In this document: positions 53,208 through 61,269 of the stretch, in pieces
Layout: each line of letters starts with the position of its first letter
How positions within the stretch are numbered: the stretch's first letter is position 1
Assembly: GCA_016795285.1 (NCBI GenBank)
Contig: JAEUIC010000038.1
Span: forward strand, 31,533-95,532
Source of the DNA: Planctomycetota bacterium
Lineage (GTDB): Bacteria > Planctomycetota > B15-G4 > SIAN01
Reading direction: 5' to 3'
Length of the DNA: 64,000 bases
Notes under the pieces: model-generated
Database searches by the model: none
Told to the model about the DNA's origin: nothing
Seen by the model: only the letters and a program-made list of their open reading frames with translations
Made by a program: the position numbers and the translations under genes

Positions 53208-54542
53208 ATGCCGCGCCCCTTCGCTCACCGTTCCGCCGCTTCCGTCCAACGCCTCGCGCTGGCTCGCGTCGCACTCGCGCTCCTCGCGCTCGGTGGCGTC
53301 GCGCCGTGCGCGCAGGGGCAAGCGAAGCCGCCGGCGGCGCCCGCCGAAGTGCCGCTCGCGACGAAGCTGAAGCTCCTCGCGCGGGACGCCAAGGAGAGCG
53401 CCGACAAGCGCCGCCTCCCCGCGTGGGAGGGGCTCCTGGCGCTCGGCGAGCCGGGTTGCGCGACGCTGCGGCCGATCGTCGAGGCGAAGCTCGCGCGCGA
53501 CCGCAAGGCGCTCGAGGAGCGGCTGAAGGGGAACGAGCTCGCCCACGCGCGCAAGAAGGTCGAGGCGGCGCTGGTCGAGCGGCGCGCCGCCGCACTGGCC
53601 TGCATCTTCGATCCGAAGCGCTACCCCGACGAGAACCACGGCGCGGTCGGGCAGGCGGAGGTCGATCGGCTGGTGGCGGCGGTGCGCGCGGCGTGGGAGC
53701 GGCCCGCCGTCTTCCTGCGCGAACTGGTGCCGGAGTTCGAGCAGCTCGCGGCCGGCCTCGAGGAGGCGGTGGTCTACCTCGAGGCGTGCGGCGCGCCGCC
53801 GGTCGCCGACCTCGCCGACGTGAACGAGTGGCTCGGCAGCTTCACGCCGCGCTTCGAGCGCGAGTCGCTCGGCATCAGCGGCAGCCAGCACGACTGGAAC
53901 GAGGCGGTCGCGAAGTGGCTCGCCGAGGAGATGGTGACCTCGGCCGACGAGTCGGAGCGGGCGTGCATGGACGCCACCAACGACTACCGGCGGATGATGG
54001 GCCGGCCGCTGCTCGAGATCGACGAGCGGCTGGTCCGCGCGGCGCGCAAGCACAGCGAGGAGATGGACGCGCTGCACTACTTCAGCCACGGCTCTCCCGT
54101 CGCCGCCAACGCGAGCTTCGGCGGCCGCTGCGCGCGCGAGGGGTACCGCGGCGCGTCGGGCGAGAACATCGCGGGCGCGGGCGACGGCGTCGGCGCGTTC
54201 CGCGGCTGGTACGGCTCGTCGGGCCACCACCGCAACATGCTCGGCGGCCACCAGCAGTTCGGCGTCGGGCGCGCCGGCAGCTACCCCGGCAACCTCTTCA
54301 CGCAGAACTTCGGCGGCGGCGATTCGCTCCGCGGCCGGACGGTCGACGATCCGCAGATCGACTACCTGCGCCGCAAGAAGAAGCTCGAGGTCGGCAGCGC
54401 CGATGCGCAGGCGGCGCTCGCCGCGTGGTGCAAGAGCGTCGGCCTCGCCGACCTCGCCCGCCTGCACGCCGAAGCGGCGCTCGCGCTCGACCCGCAGCAC
54501 GCGAAGGCGCGCGAGCTGCTCGGCCACGTCGACGGCCGCTGA
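53208..54542 (+). CDS. Exported CAP/SCP-domain protein
   Basis: 444 residues with a signal peptide (ARVALALLALGGVAPCAQGQ). The first ~240 residues are helical and Lys/Glu/Ala-rich. About residues 255-385 form a CAP (SCP/PR-1, CRISP) domain: MDATNDYRRMMGRPLLEID, ARKHSEEMDALHYFSHGSP, GASGENIAG, GWYGSSGHHRNMLG and LFTQNFGGG. The His and Glu residues of the CAP cavity are present (HYFSH, GENI, HHRNM). Bacterial CAP proteins are exported, with suggested roles in cell-wall or lipid binding. The C-terminus has a TPR-like pair of helices. It converges with the radical SAM gene only 4 bp away. Confidence 0.85.
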   Translation: MPRPFAHRSAASVQRLALARVALALLALGGVAPCAQGQAKPPAAPAEVPLATKLKLLARDAKESADKRRLPAWEGLLALGEPGCATLRPIVEAKLARDRKALEERLKGNELAHARKKVEAALVERRAAALACIFDPKRYPDENHGAVGQAEVDRLVAAVRAAWERPAVFLRELVPEFEQLAAGLEEAVVYLEACGAPPVADLADVNEWLGSFTPRFERESLGISGSQHDWNEAVAKWLAEEMVTSADESERACMDATNDYRRMMGRPLLEIDERLVRAARKHSEEMDALHYFSHGSPVAANASFGGRCAREGYRGASGENIAGAGDGVGAFRGWYGSSGHHRNMLGGHQQFGVGRAGSYPGNLFTQNFGGGDSLRGRTVDDPQIDYLRRKKKLEVGSADAQAALAAWCKSVGLADLARLHAEAALALDPQHAKARELLGHVDGR

Positions 54543-54546
54543 CCTC

Positions 54547-55446
54547 TCACAAACCGCGCAGCCACTCGGGCCGGAAGCGGGCGCGCGACGGGTCGGCCAG
54601 CACTTGGTCGAGCGCGGCGACGAGGCGCCCCTGGTCCTTGGCGAGCGTCCCGCCGAGCGCGAGGAAGTTGCTGGCGTGGTTGCTGCGGAAGATGCAGCCG
54701 TCGACGGCGAGCGCCGCGAGGAACTCGCGCAGCTCGCGCGCCAGCTCGAGCGGCGTGAGCTCCTCCACCTCGCCGCGCGCCGCCTCCTCGAAGAGCGGCG
54801 TCCCCTCGACCGGCGTCATCACCAGCGTGCTCACGAAGCGCGGCGCGATCGCGTTCACCAGCGCCGCACTGGCGCGCGCATGCGCCAGCGAGCCGGGCTT
54901 CCCCTGCCCCGCCCGCTCGCGCCCGCCCGCGCCGAGCAGGATCATCGTCGAGAGCTTGACGCCCGCCTCGCTCGCCTTGCCGCAGACGCGCGCCAGCTCC
55001 GCCGCATCGACCCCTTTCTGCAGCCGCGCCAGCACCTCGTCGTGGCCGCTCTCGAGCCCGACGTAGTAGGTCGTGAGCCCGCGCTCGCGCAGCGCCGCCA
55101 TCTCGGCGACGCTCCTCACCTGCAACGACTGCGGCGACGCGTAGCAGCTGACGCGCGACAGGTCGGGGAACGCGGCGGCCAGCCGCTCGAGGAGCGCCGC
55201 CAGGAAGTCGACCCGCGCGACCAGCGCGTCGCCGTCGGCGAGGAAGACCTTCTGCACCGGCAGCCGCGCGGCGCGCACCCGCTCGATCTCCGCCTCGAGC
55301 TCGGCGAGCGGCCGCACGCGGAAGCGCTTGTCGCGATACATCCCGCAGAAGGTGCAGTCGTTGTACGAGCAGCCGATCGTCGCCTGCAGGATCAGGCTGT
55401 CCGCTTCGGAGGGCGGCCGATAGAGCGTCCCCTCGTAGTCGATCAC
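54547..55446 (-). CDS. Radical SAM protein
   Basis: 299 residues. The [4Fe-4S] motif is Cys26-x4-Cys31-x2-Cys34 (GCSYNDCTFCGMYRDKRF), a spacing seen in one radical SAM subgroup in place of the usual Cx3Cx2C. Later blocks fit the TIM-barrel core: VFLADGDALV, SCYASPQSL, LTTYYVGLESGHDEVL and STMILLGAGG. The enzyme would cleave S-adenosylmethionine reductively; the substrate is not identifiable. Its start overlaps the stop of the DUF1275 gene (ATGA), so both are co-translated. It is cytoplasmic. Confidence 0.85.
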   Translation of the reverse strand: MIDYEGTLYRPPSEADSLILQATIGCSYNDCTFCGMYRDKRFRVRPLAELEAEIERVRAARLPVQKVFLADGDALVARVDFLAALLERLAAAFPDLSRVSCYASPQSLQVRSVAEMAALRERGLTTYYVGLESGHDEVLARLQKGVDAAELARVCGKASEAGVKLSTMILLGAGGRERAGQGKPGSLAHARASAALVNAIAPRFVSTLVMTPVEGTPLFEEAARGEVEELTPLELARELREFLAALAVDGCIFRSNHASNFLALGGTLAKDQGRLVAALDQVLADPSRARFRPEWLRGL

Positions 55447-56225
55447 GACGACTCGCCCTGCGGCGGCTCGCGCGCCGTCGCCCCGCCGTCGGCCGCTCCC
55501 GCGCCGCCCGCAGCCGCGTCGCCGCCACGCAGCGCCCGCCCCGCCGCCAGCGCCGCCCGCTCGCGCACCAGCGCGCGATGGCGCAACCCCGTGTAGAGCA
55601 GCCCCGCCGAGCCGGTCAGCGCCGCCGGCACGTAGAGCGCCCCATAGTCGAACCAGCCGAACAGCAAGGCACCGGCGATCGAGCCGACCACGAAGCCGAG
55701 CAGCACCAGCCCGAGCAGCCGCACGCGCCGCCCGTCGACCGCGTCACCGCGCAGCTTGTGGCCGAACAGCACGCCGAGGTCGGTGATGATCCCGGAGACG
55801 TGCGTCGTACGCAGGATCGCGCCGCTGTACATGCTCGCCATCGCGTTCTGCAGCCCGCACGCCGCCGACGCGACGTACTCGCCCGCCACCATCCGCTGGC
55901 GCAGCAGCGCGATCGCCAGCAGCAGCAGCAGCGACTCGAGCGTCAGCACCGCGCCGTAGCGCCGGCCGAGCTTCAGCGTCGCGGCGTGGACCACGACGCC
56001 GCTCACCACTGCCCCGGCGAAGAAGGAGCCGATCAGCAGCAGCAGGTGCGGCGCGAGCGCGAGCTCGCCGTGGCCGATCGCCAGGCCGAGCTGCGAGGTG
56101 GTGCCGGTCAGGTGGGTCACCGCTTGGTGGGTGAAGCTCTCGAAGCCGACCGCGTTGACGATCCCGGCGATGAAGGCGAGGACGGCGCCGCCGAGCCCCA
56201 CCCACCACGGAAGCTTGTGGATCAT
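55443..56225 (-). CDS. DUF1275 (YoaK-like) membrane protein
   Basis: 260 residues with about six hydrophobic helices. Family marks are AGIVNAVGFESF near the N-terminus, HLTGTTSQLG, and GLQNAMASMYSGAILRTTHVSG (given here as 55% of helix 5), followed by the TDLG block. DUF1275 proteins are integral membrane proteins of unknown function, sometimes proposed as transporters. The extra C-terminus is Ala/Gly-rich. It is the upstream gene of a coupled pair with the radical SAM gene. Confidence 0.85.
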   Translation of the reverse strand: MIHKLPWWVGLGGAVLAFIAGIVNAVGFESFTHQAVTHLTGTTSQLGLAIGHGELALAPHLLLLIGSFFAGAVVSGVVVHAATLKLGRRYGAVLTLESLLLLLAIALLRQRMVAGEYVASAACGLQNAMASMYSGAILRTTHVSGIITDLGVLFGHKLRGDAVDGRRVRLLGLVLLGFVVGSIAGALLFGWFDYGALYVPAALTGSAGLLYTGLRHRALVRERAALAAGRALRGGDAAAGGAGAADGGATAREPPQGESS

Positions 56226-56493
56226 CGCCCGCCCCGCCCCGCCGCCCGGCGCCCTGCCAACCGCCCGCCCTCCCGCTCGCGAAGGGCCGACAGCATGCCA
56301 ACGGGGGCGCCGCGCGCCGCCTCATGGCCCGGGCCGCGCGCGCGGCCCGCCGCCGACCCGATCGGGTGCGGGAGCGCCCCTCCCTGAGCGCGGGGAGGCC
56401 CACCCCCACCCTCCCCCTTGACCGGCGCGACCGGAGGCGGCTTGCTCGTCCCCCTTCGCGGCGGAACGCCGCAACCCACGGATCCCCCCTGCC

Positions 56494-58737
56494 ATGTTCC
56501 TGCTCCGCAAGATCGGCAAGGTGCTGCGCGGCGCCGCCACCCCCTTCCAGGTCCACCTCGCCTGCCTGCTCGGCGCCATGCTCGGCTTCGTCCCGAGCTT
56601 CACGCGCGCGCCCGCGCTGGTGATCGGCCTCACGCTGCTGCTCTTCATCTTCAACGCGAACCTCGCCGTCGCCGGCCTGATCGGCATGGCGGCGAAGCTC
56701 GCGTCGCTGGCGCTGATGGGCGTCTCGTTCGCGGCCGGCCGCTGGCTGCTCGACGGCCCGCCGAGCGCCTTCTTCCGCGACCTGATCAACGCGCCGGTCT
56801 TCGCCTACTGCGGGCTCGAGTGGTACGCCTGCAGCGGCGGCCTGCTGATCGGGCTCCTGTTCGGCATCGTCGCCGGCTTCGCGGTGAACGTGCCGATGCA
56901 GAAGTTCCGCGCGACCATGACGCGCGTCGAGGAGAGCTCGAGCTTCTACAACCGCAACAAGGGCAACCCGCTGGTGCGCTTCCTCTTCTGGCTGGTCTTC
57001 GGGCCGCGCCACCAGTGGGACAGCTACCAGAAGGTGCTCGGCAAGAAGATCGGCAACCCGGTCCGCATCGCCGGCGTGGTCGTCGCGGGCGGCGTCGTCG
57101 CCGGCGTCTGGTTCGGTGCCGGCAAGCTCTCCGGCCCGATGCTGCGCGAGTCGCTGCGCGGCGGCCTCGAGTCGGCGAACGGCGCCACCGTCGACCTCGG
57201 CCGTCTCGAGCTCGACCTCGACAACAACCGCATCGCGCTGCACGACCTCGCCATCGCCGACGCCGAGCAGCTCACCAACGACCTCTTCCGCGCCGCGCGG
57301 CTCGAAGGCGACCTGTCGGGCAGCGACCTGCTGGCGCGCCGCTTGAAGATCGATCGGCTCGTCGTGAGCGAGGCGCGCCACGGCGCGCTGCGCGCGACGC
57401 CCGCCACGCGCACCGCGCCTTCCACCGAGCCGACGCCGCCGCTGCCGCCCACCGGCGACCCGAGCGCCGAGCAGACCATCGACCAGTGGCTCGAGCAGGG
57501 CGAGATCTGGGAGAAGCGGCTGAAGCAGGCCAAGGAGTGGCTCGAGAAGGTCAAGCGGCCGGCGGCGAGCGAGGACGAGGAGACGCTGCGCGAGCGGCTC
57601 GAGCGCGAGGCGCGCGAGAAGGGCTGGGGCAACGTCGCCGCGAGCCACCTGATCAGCGGCGCGCCGCTCTTCCAGGTCGGCGAGCTGGTGGTCGAGGGGA
57701 TCGTCAGCGACTCGCTCGGCACCTTGATCGACCTGCACGTCGAGAACCTCTCGAGCAACCCCGGGCTCGTCGACGGCGCGCCGCGCCTCACGCTGAAGAC
57801 GCGCGACGGCCGCTACGCGTTCGACCTCTCGCTCGGCAGCGAGGCGCGCACGCGCGGGCAGAGCTTCCTCGACGTGCAGATCGCCAACCTGCCGACCGAG
57901 CTGATCACCGCGCCGCTCGCCGCGAAGAGCGGCGTGAAGCCGCTCGAGGGCGGCACGCTCGCCACGGGGTTGAAGCTCGGCTGGGATGCGCGGAGCGCGC
58001 CGGCGTTCGACCACTCGTTCGCCGTCAAGGTCAAGGACTCGACGTTGAACCTCGGGCAGCTCGGGGCGACGGCGGTGAAGGAGCTCGCGATCCCGCTGGT
58101 GATCCGCGGGCCGCTCGACAACCCGCGCGTGCGCGTCGAGATGGACAAGCTCGCCGACGCGCTGCTCGCCGGCGGATTCCAGCAGCTCGCCGACAACGTG
58201 CGGGCGGAGGCGCTGAAGCGCGCGGAGGCGTTGAAGGGGGTCGTGGCCGCCGAAGCGGAGCGGCTGAAGAGCGAGGCGGCCGCGAAGGCGGAGGCGCTCG
58301 CGAACCAGGCGAAGAGCGCGGCCGAGCAGGAGGCGAACAAGGCCGGCGACGCGCTGAAGGGCGAGGCGGCCAAGGTGCTCGAAGGGGCGCTCGAGGGCTC
58401 CGGCAAAGACGCGCTCGACGCGGCGAAGGGCAACCTGAAGGACGGGCTGAAGGACGGCTTGAAGGACTCCGGCAAGGGGCTGCTCGACGGCTTGAAGGGG
58501 GGCGGCAAGGACGCCGCGCAGGACGCCAAGGAGTCGGGCAAGGAGTCGGGCAAGAACGTCGCCGACGAAGCGAAGAAGGCGGCGGACGGCCTGAAGGAGC
58601 TGAACCCGTTCGGCAAGAAGAAGGACCCGAAGAAGGACGACGCCAAGAAGGACGGCGAGAAGAGCAACGGCGAGAAGAGCGGCACCGAGAAGAAGGAGGG
58701 CGAGGCGCCCGCGAAGCCGGCCGGCGGCGGTCGCTAG
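56494..58737 (+). CDS. TIGR03546/TIGR03545-like fusion with AsmA-like region and LEA-like tail
   Basis: 747 residues. Residues 1-150 form a membrane domain like TIGR03546/DUF2062 (AMLGFVPSFTRAPALVIGL, LLLFIFNANLAVAGL). After one more transmembrane helix (about 190-205) comes a long periplasmic region with AsmA/TIGR03545 traits: LRESLRGGLESANGATVDLG, LDLDNNRIALHDLAIAD, LISGAPLFQVGELVVEG and a DxRSAP block. In other bacteria these are two adjacent genes; here they appear fused. The last ~190 residues are amphipathic Lys/Ala/Glu/Gly repeats (KDGLKDGLKD) like LEA-type helices, then a KKD-rich tail. A role in envelope lipid transport or assembly is plausible by analogy with AsmA. Confidence 0.7.
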   Translation: MFLLRKIGKVLRGAATPFQVHLACLLGAMLGFVPSFTRAPALVIGLTLLLFIFNANLAVAGLIGMAAKLASLALMGVSFAAGRWLLDGPPSAFFRDLINAPVFAYCGLEWYACSGGLLIGLLFGIVAGFAVNVPMQKFRATMTRVEESSSFYNRNKGNPLVRFLFWLVFGPRHQWDSYQKVLGKKIGNPVRIAGVVVAGGVVAGVWFGAGKLSGPMLRESLRGGLESANGATVDLGRLELDLDNNRIALHDLAIADAEQLTNDLFRAARLEGDLSGSDLLARRLKIDRLVVSEARHGALRATPATRTAPSTEPTPPLPPTGDPSAEQTIDQWLEQGEIWEKRLKQAKEWLEKVKRPAASEDEETLRERLEREAREKGWGNVAASHLISGAPLFQVGELVVEGIVSDSLGTLIDLHVENLSSNPGLVDGAPRLTLKTRDGRYAFDLSLGSEARTRGQSFLDVQIANLPTELITAPLAAKSGVKPLEGGTLATGLKLGWDARSAPAFDHSFAVKVKDSTLNLGQLGATAVKELAIPLVIRGPLDNPRVRVEMDKLADALLAGGFQQLADNVRAEALKRAEALKGVVAAEAERLKSEAAAKAEALANQAKSAAEQEANKAGDALKGEAAKVLEGALEGSGKDALDAAKGNLKDGLKDGLKDSGKGLLDGLKGGGKDAAQDAKESGKESGKNVADEAKKAADGLKELNPFGKKKDPKKDDAKKDGEKSNGEKSGTEKKEGEAPAKPAGGGR

Positions 58738-58751
58738 CGGCGGTCCGCGGC

Positions 58752-58786
58752 GTTTCGATCCGGGAGCGTTCCGCCGCGGCGGGAAC
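58752..58786 (+). repeat. Dispersed palindromic repeat, copy e (single arm)
   Basis: TTTCGATCCGGGAGCGTTCC continuing to CGCCGCGGCG; the core begins at 58757. It lies in the 124-bp gap between the AsmA-like gene and the M28 peptidase. Confidence 0.75.
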
Positions 58787-58861
58787 AGCGCGGCGGCGCG
58801 GGCGTAAGCGCGTAGCGGGCCGTGTCGGGAGCGGCAGGGCGACGGGAAGAGGAGGACGGCG

Positions 58862-60385
58862 ATGGCATCGATGAACCAGTGGATCGCGGCGACCTTGCTG
58901 ATCGGGGCGGCCGCGACCGCCTCCGCCCACGCGCTCGGCGGCGGCGCCGCCAGGAGCACCGGCGACGCGGCGGCCGTTGGCGCGCCGCTCGCGGCTCCGG
59001 CCCCCCGCTCGCTCGAGGCCGCGCTGGCCGCCGTCTCGCCCGACCACATCCGCAACGACATCGACTATCTCGCCTCGGACGAGCTCGCCGGCCGCGACAC
59101 GCCGAGCCGCGAGCAGCGCATCGCCGCCCGTTTCCTCCGCCATCGCGTGCAGCGCCTCGGCTTCGCACCCGGCGCGAAGGACGGCTACTTCTTCCAGTAC
59201 CCGCTCGACTTCAAGCAGCTCGACGAGGCGAAGACGAAGGCGTGGATCGACACCGATGGCGAGCGCACGGAGCTCGCCTTCGCCAAGGAGTTCTTCCTCT
59301 CGCCCCGCAGCCTGGCCGCGACCCGCCTCGAAGCGGGCGTCGTCTTCTGCGGCACCGGCAGCAAGGAGGAGCTCGCCAAGGTCGGCCCGCTGAACGGCCG
59401 CTACGCGCTCGTCATGGACAAGGGCGACTTCGGCCGCCGCCTCGACAACGCGCTGCGCGAGGCGGGCGCCGCCGGCTCGCTGATGACCCGCGCGAGCGAC
59501 GCGCGCGGCCCCGCCTACGAGGAGATCTTCCCGCAGCAGCTCGAGTCGCTGCGGCGCGGCTCGCCCGCGTGGCCGAGCGCCGAGACGACCCCCGCGCTGC
59601 CGCGCGCCTACCTGACGAAGGAGTGCGCCGCCAAGCTGCTCGCCTCGTTCGGCAGCAGCGATCCGGCGCTCGGCGACGAGCTCGACTGCAAGTTCGGCCT
59701 CGAGGTCGCGCTGCAAGGGGACGGCAAGGTCTGGTGCGAGAACGTCTGCGCCTTCTGGCCGGGCAGCGATCCGGTGCTGGCGCAGGAGACGATCATCGTC
59801 TCGGCGCACTACGACCACCTCGGCATCGCGGGCGACGGCCGCGTCTTCAACGGCGCCGACGACAACGGCTCGGGCACTTGCGGGCTGCTCGCGCTAGCCG
59901 AGGCGCTCGCTGCGCGCGGGCCGCTGTCGCGCTCGGTCGTGCTGATCTGGGTGTCGGGCGAGGAGAAGGGGCTCTGGGGCTCGCAGGCGTGGGCCGCGAA
60001 TCCGTGGCTCCCCAACGGCGCGAAGGCGGTGGCCGACATCAACATCGACATGATCGGCCGCAACAAGCCCGACTCGCTGCTGATCACCCCGACCAAGTCG
60101 CACGACGCCTACAACGGGCTGGTGAAGATCGCCGATCGCCTCGCGCCGCAGGAGGGCTTCCCGAAGCTCGGCAGCGCCGACGACTACTGGTCGCGCTCCG
60201 ACCACGCGATGTTCGCGCGGCTCGGCATCCCGGTGACCTTCCTCTTCGCCGACCTGCACGAGGACTACCACCGCGTCACCGACGATCCCGAGAAGATCGA
60301 CTGCGACAAGATCGCGCGCGTGGTGCGCCTCGTGATGCGGATGATCGAGGAACTGCAGGGCCCCTCCCTGCTGCCGCAGAGCTGA
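58862..60385 (+). CDS. M28 family zinc peptidase, exported
   Basis: 507 residues. GAGGAGG lies 6 nt before ATG 58862, and a signal peptide ends near ASA. A PA-like insert (about 120-230) precedes the M28 core, with its zinc ligands in standard context: His316 and Asp318 in SAHYDHLG, Asp333 in NGADDNGSG, Glu367/Glu368 in SGEEKGLWGS, Asp in NIDMIGR and a late His in HEDYHRVTD. It should be an aminopeptidase-type enzyme acting outside the cytoplasm. The HD-domain gene begins 5 bp downstream, so the two are probably co-transcribed. Confidence 0.9.
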   Translation: MASMNQWIAATLLIGAAATASAHALGGGAARSTGDAAAVGAPLAAPAPRSLEAALAAVSPDHIRNDIDYLASDELAGRDTPSREQRIAARFLRHRVQRLGFAPGAKDGYFFQYPLDFKQLDEAKTKAWIDTDGERTELAFAKEFFLSPRSLAATRLEAGVVFCGTGSKEELAKVGPLNGRYALVMDKGDFGRRLDNALREAGAAGSLMTRASDARGPAYEEIFPQQLESLRRGSPAWPSAETTPALPRAYLTKECAAKLLASFGSSDPALGDELDCKFGLEVALQGDGKVWCENVCAFWPGSDPVLAQETIIVSAHYDHLGIAGDGRVFNGADDNGSGTCGLLALAEALAARGPLSRSVVLIWVSGEEKGLWGSQAWAANPWLPNGAKAVADINIDMIGRNKPDSLLITPTKSHDAYNGLVKIADRLAPQEGFPKLGSADDYWSRSDHAMFARLGIPVTFLFADLHEDYHRVTDDPEKIDCDKIARVVRLVMRMIEELQGPSLLPQS

Positions 60386-60390
60386 CCGGC

Positions 60391-60954
60391 ATGGCGCTGA
60401 CGCGCGAAGAGGGGTGGCAGTTGCTGTGCGACTGGACGCCCGGCGCGGCGCTGCGCAACCACGCGCGCGCCGTCGAGGTGGTGATGCGGGCGGCGGCGCT
60501 GCGCTACGGCGCCGGCCCGCAGGACGTCGAGCCGTTCGGCCTCGCCGGCCTGCTGCACGACGCCGACTACGAGCAGTGGCCGGCCGACCACCCGAAGCGG
60601 ATCGTCGCGTGGCTCGCCGAGCGCGGCGAGGCGGCGATCGCGCACGCGATCAGCGCCCACTACACGAAGTGGGGCGTGCCGTACGAGACGCCGCTCGACC
60701 GCGCGCTGCTCGCGTGCGACGAGCTCACCGGCTTCGTCGGCGCCTGCTGCCTCGTGCGGCCGGGCGGCTTGGCGACGCTCGAGGCGAAGAGCGTGGTGAA
60801 GAAGCTGAAGGACAAGTCGTTCGCCGCGAAGGTCGAGCGCGACGAGATCGACGCGGGCGTGAAGCTGCTCGGCGTCGAGCTCGCGGCCCACATCGACTTC
60901 GTGATCGGCGCGCTGAAACCGTGCGCCGCGGAGCTCGGACTGCTCCGACCGTGA
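60391..60954 (+). CDS. HD-domain protein, predicted metal-dependent phosphohydrolase
   Basis: 187 residues with no signal peptide. His-Asp motif in GLAGLLHDADYEQW and a preceding ALRNHARAVE segment supply the HD metal ligands; a later ISAHYTKWG and ALLACDELTGFVGA complete the fold. Close relatives are described as HDIG-type or YqeK-like phosphohydrolases, often of nucleotides, but the substrate is not known. It starts 5 bp after the M28 peptidase stop and ends about 22 bp before the promoter of the methionine operon. Confidence 0.82.
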   Translation: MALTREEGWQLLCDWTPGAALRNHARAVEVVMRAAALRYGAGPQDVEPFGLAGLLHDADYEQWPADHPKRIVAWLAERGEAAIAHAISAHYTKWGVPYETPLDRALLACDELTGFVGACCLVRPGGLATLEAKSVVKKLKDKSFAAKVERDEIDAGVKLLGVELAAHIDFVIGALKPCAAELGLLRP

Positions 60955-60976
60955 GCGCCGCGCGGTGCGCGACCGC

Positions 60977-61004
60977 TTGACAGCTCGCGCGCACCCGCTA
61001 GGTT
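60977..61004 (+). promoter_or_regulatory. Sigma70-like promoter of the methionine operon
   Basis: TTGACA (60977-60982), a 16-bp spacer and TAGGTT (60999-61004). Transcription would start near 61011, about 40 nt before the riboswitch. Confidence 0.65.
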
Positions 61005-61052
61005 CCCCGCCCGCTTGGAGCAGCGAGACGGCGCAAGCCGCGTCGCCGCTCC

Positions 61053-61191
61053 GACTCATCAAGACCGGCTGAGGGATTGGGCCCGACGAAGCCGGGGCAA
61101 CCACCGTGCAGGAGTCTCGCGAACGCGAGACGCCGACCACGGAGCGGTGCCAACTCCCACGGACGCCGCGAGGCGAGCCGGAAGATGAGTC
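61053..61191 (+). ncRNA. SAM-I riboswitch (S-box aptamer)
   Basis: P1 pairs GACTCATC (61053-61060) with GATGAGTC (61184-61191). The conserved core follows: GGCTGAGGGATTGGGCCC, then GACGAAGCCGGGGCAACC, a perfect 8-bp hairpin GTCTCGCG-AA-CGCGAGAC (61114-61131), GCGGTGCCAACTCC and GGAAGATGAG. These match the SAM-I consensus in order. It senses S-adenosylmethionine and shuts off methionine synthesis genes, as fits the three genes behind it. Confidence 0.93.
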
Positions 61192-61246
61192 CAAGCTCGA
61201 GATCGCGCAGCGTGCGTGGTCGGGCCGGGACTCCGCCGGCCACCCG

Positions 61247-61266
61247 CGGCTCCAACCTTGGAGCCG
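61247..61266 (+). promoter_or_regulatory. Shine-Dalgarno sequestering hairpin (riboswitch expression platform)
   Basis: CGGCTCCAA and TTGGAGCCG form a 9-bp perfect inverted repeat with CC between. The 3' arm contains GGAG, the ribosome site 7 nt before ATG 61270. Folding would hide it, so control is probably at translation initiation. No U-tract terminator is seen. Confidence 0.6.
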
Positions 61267-61269
61267 TCC

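Noticed and set aside
56331..56348. 18-bp perfect palindrome GGGCCGCGCGCGCGGCCC
   Set aside because: A simple GC alternation that is likely by chance at this base composition; it is not repeated elsewhere and has no regulatory context.
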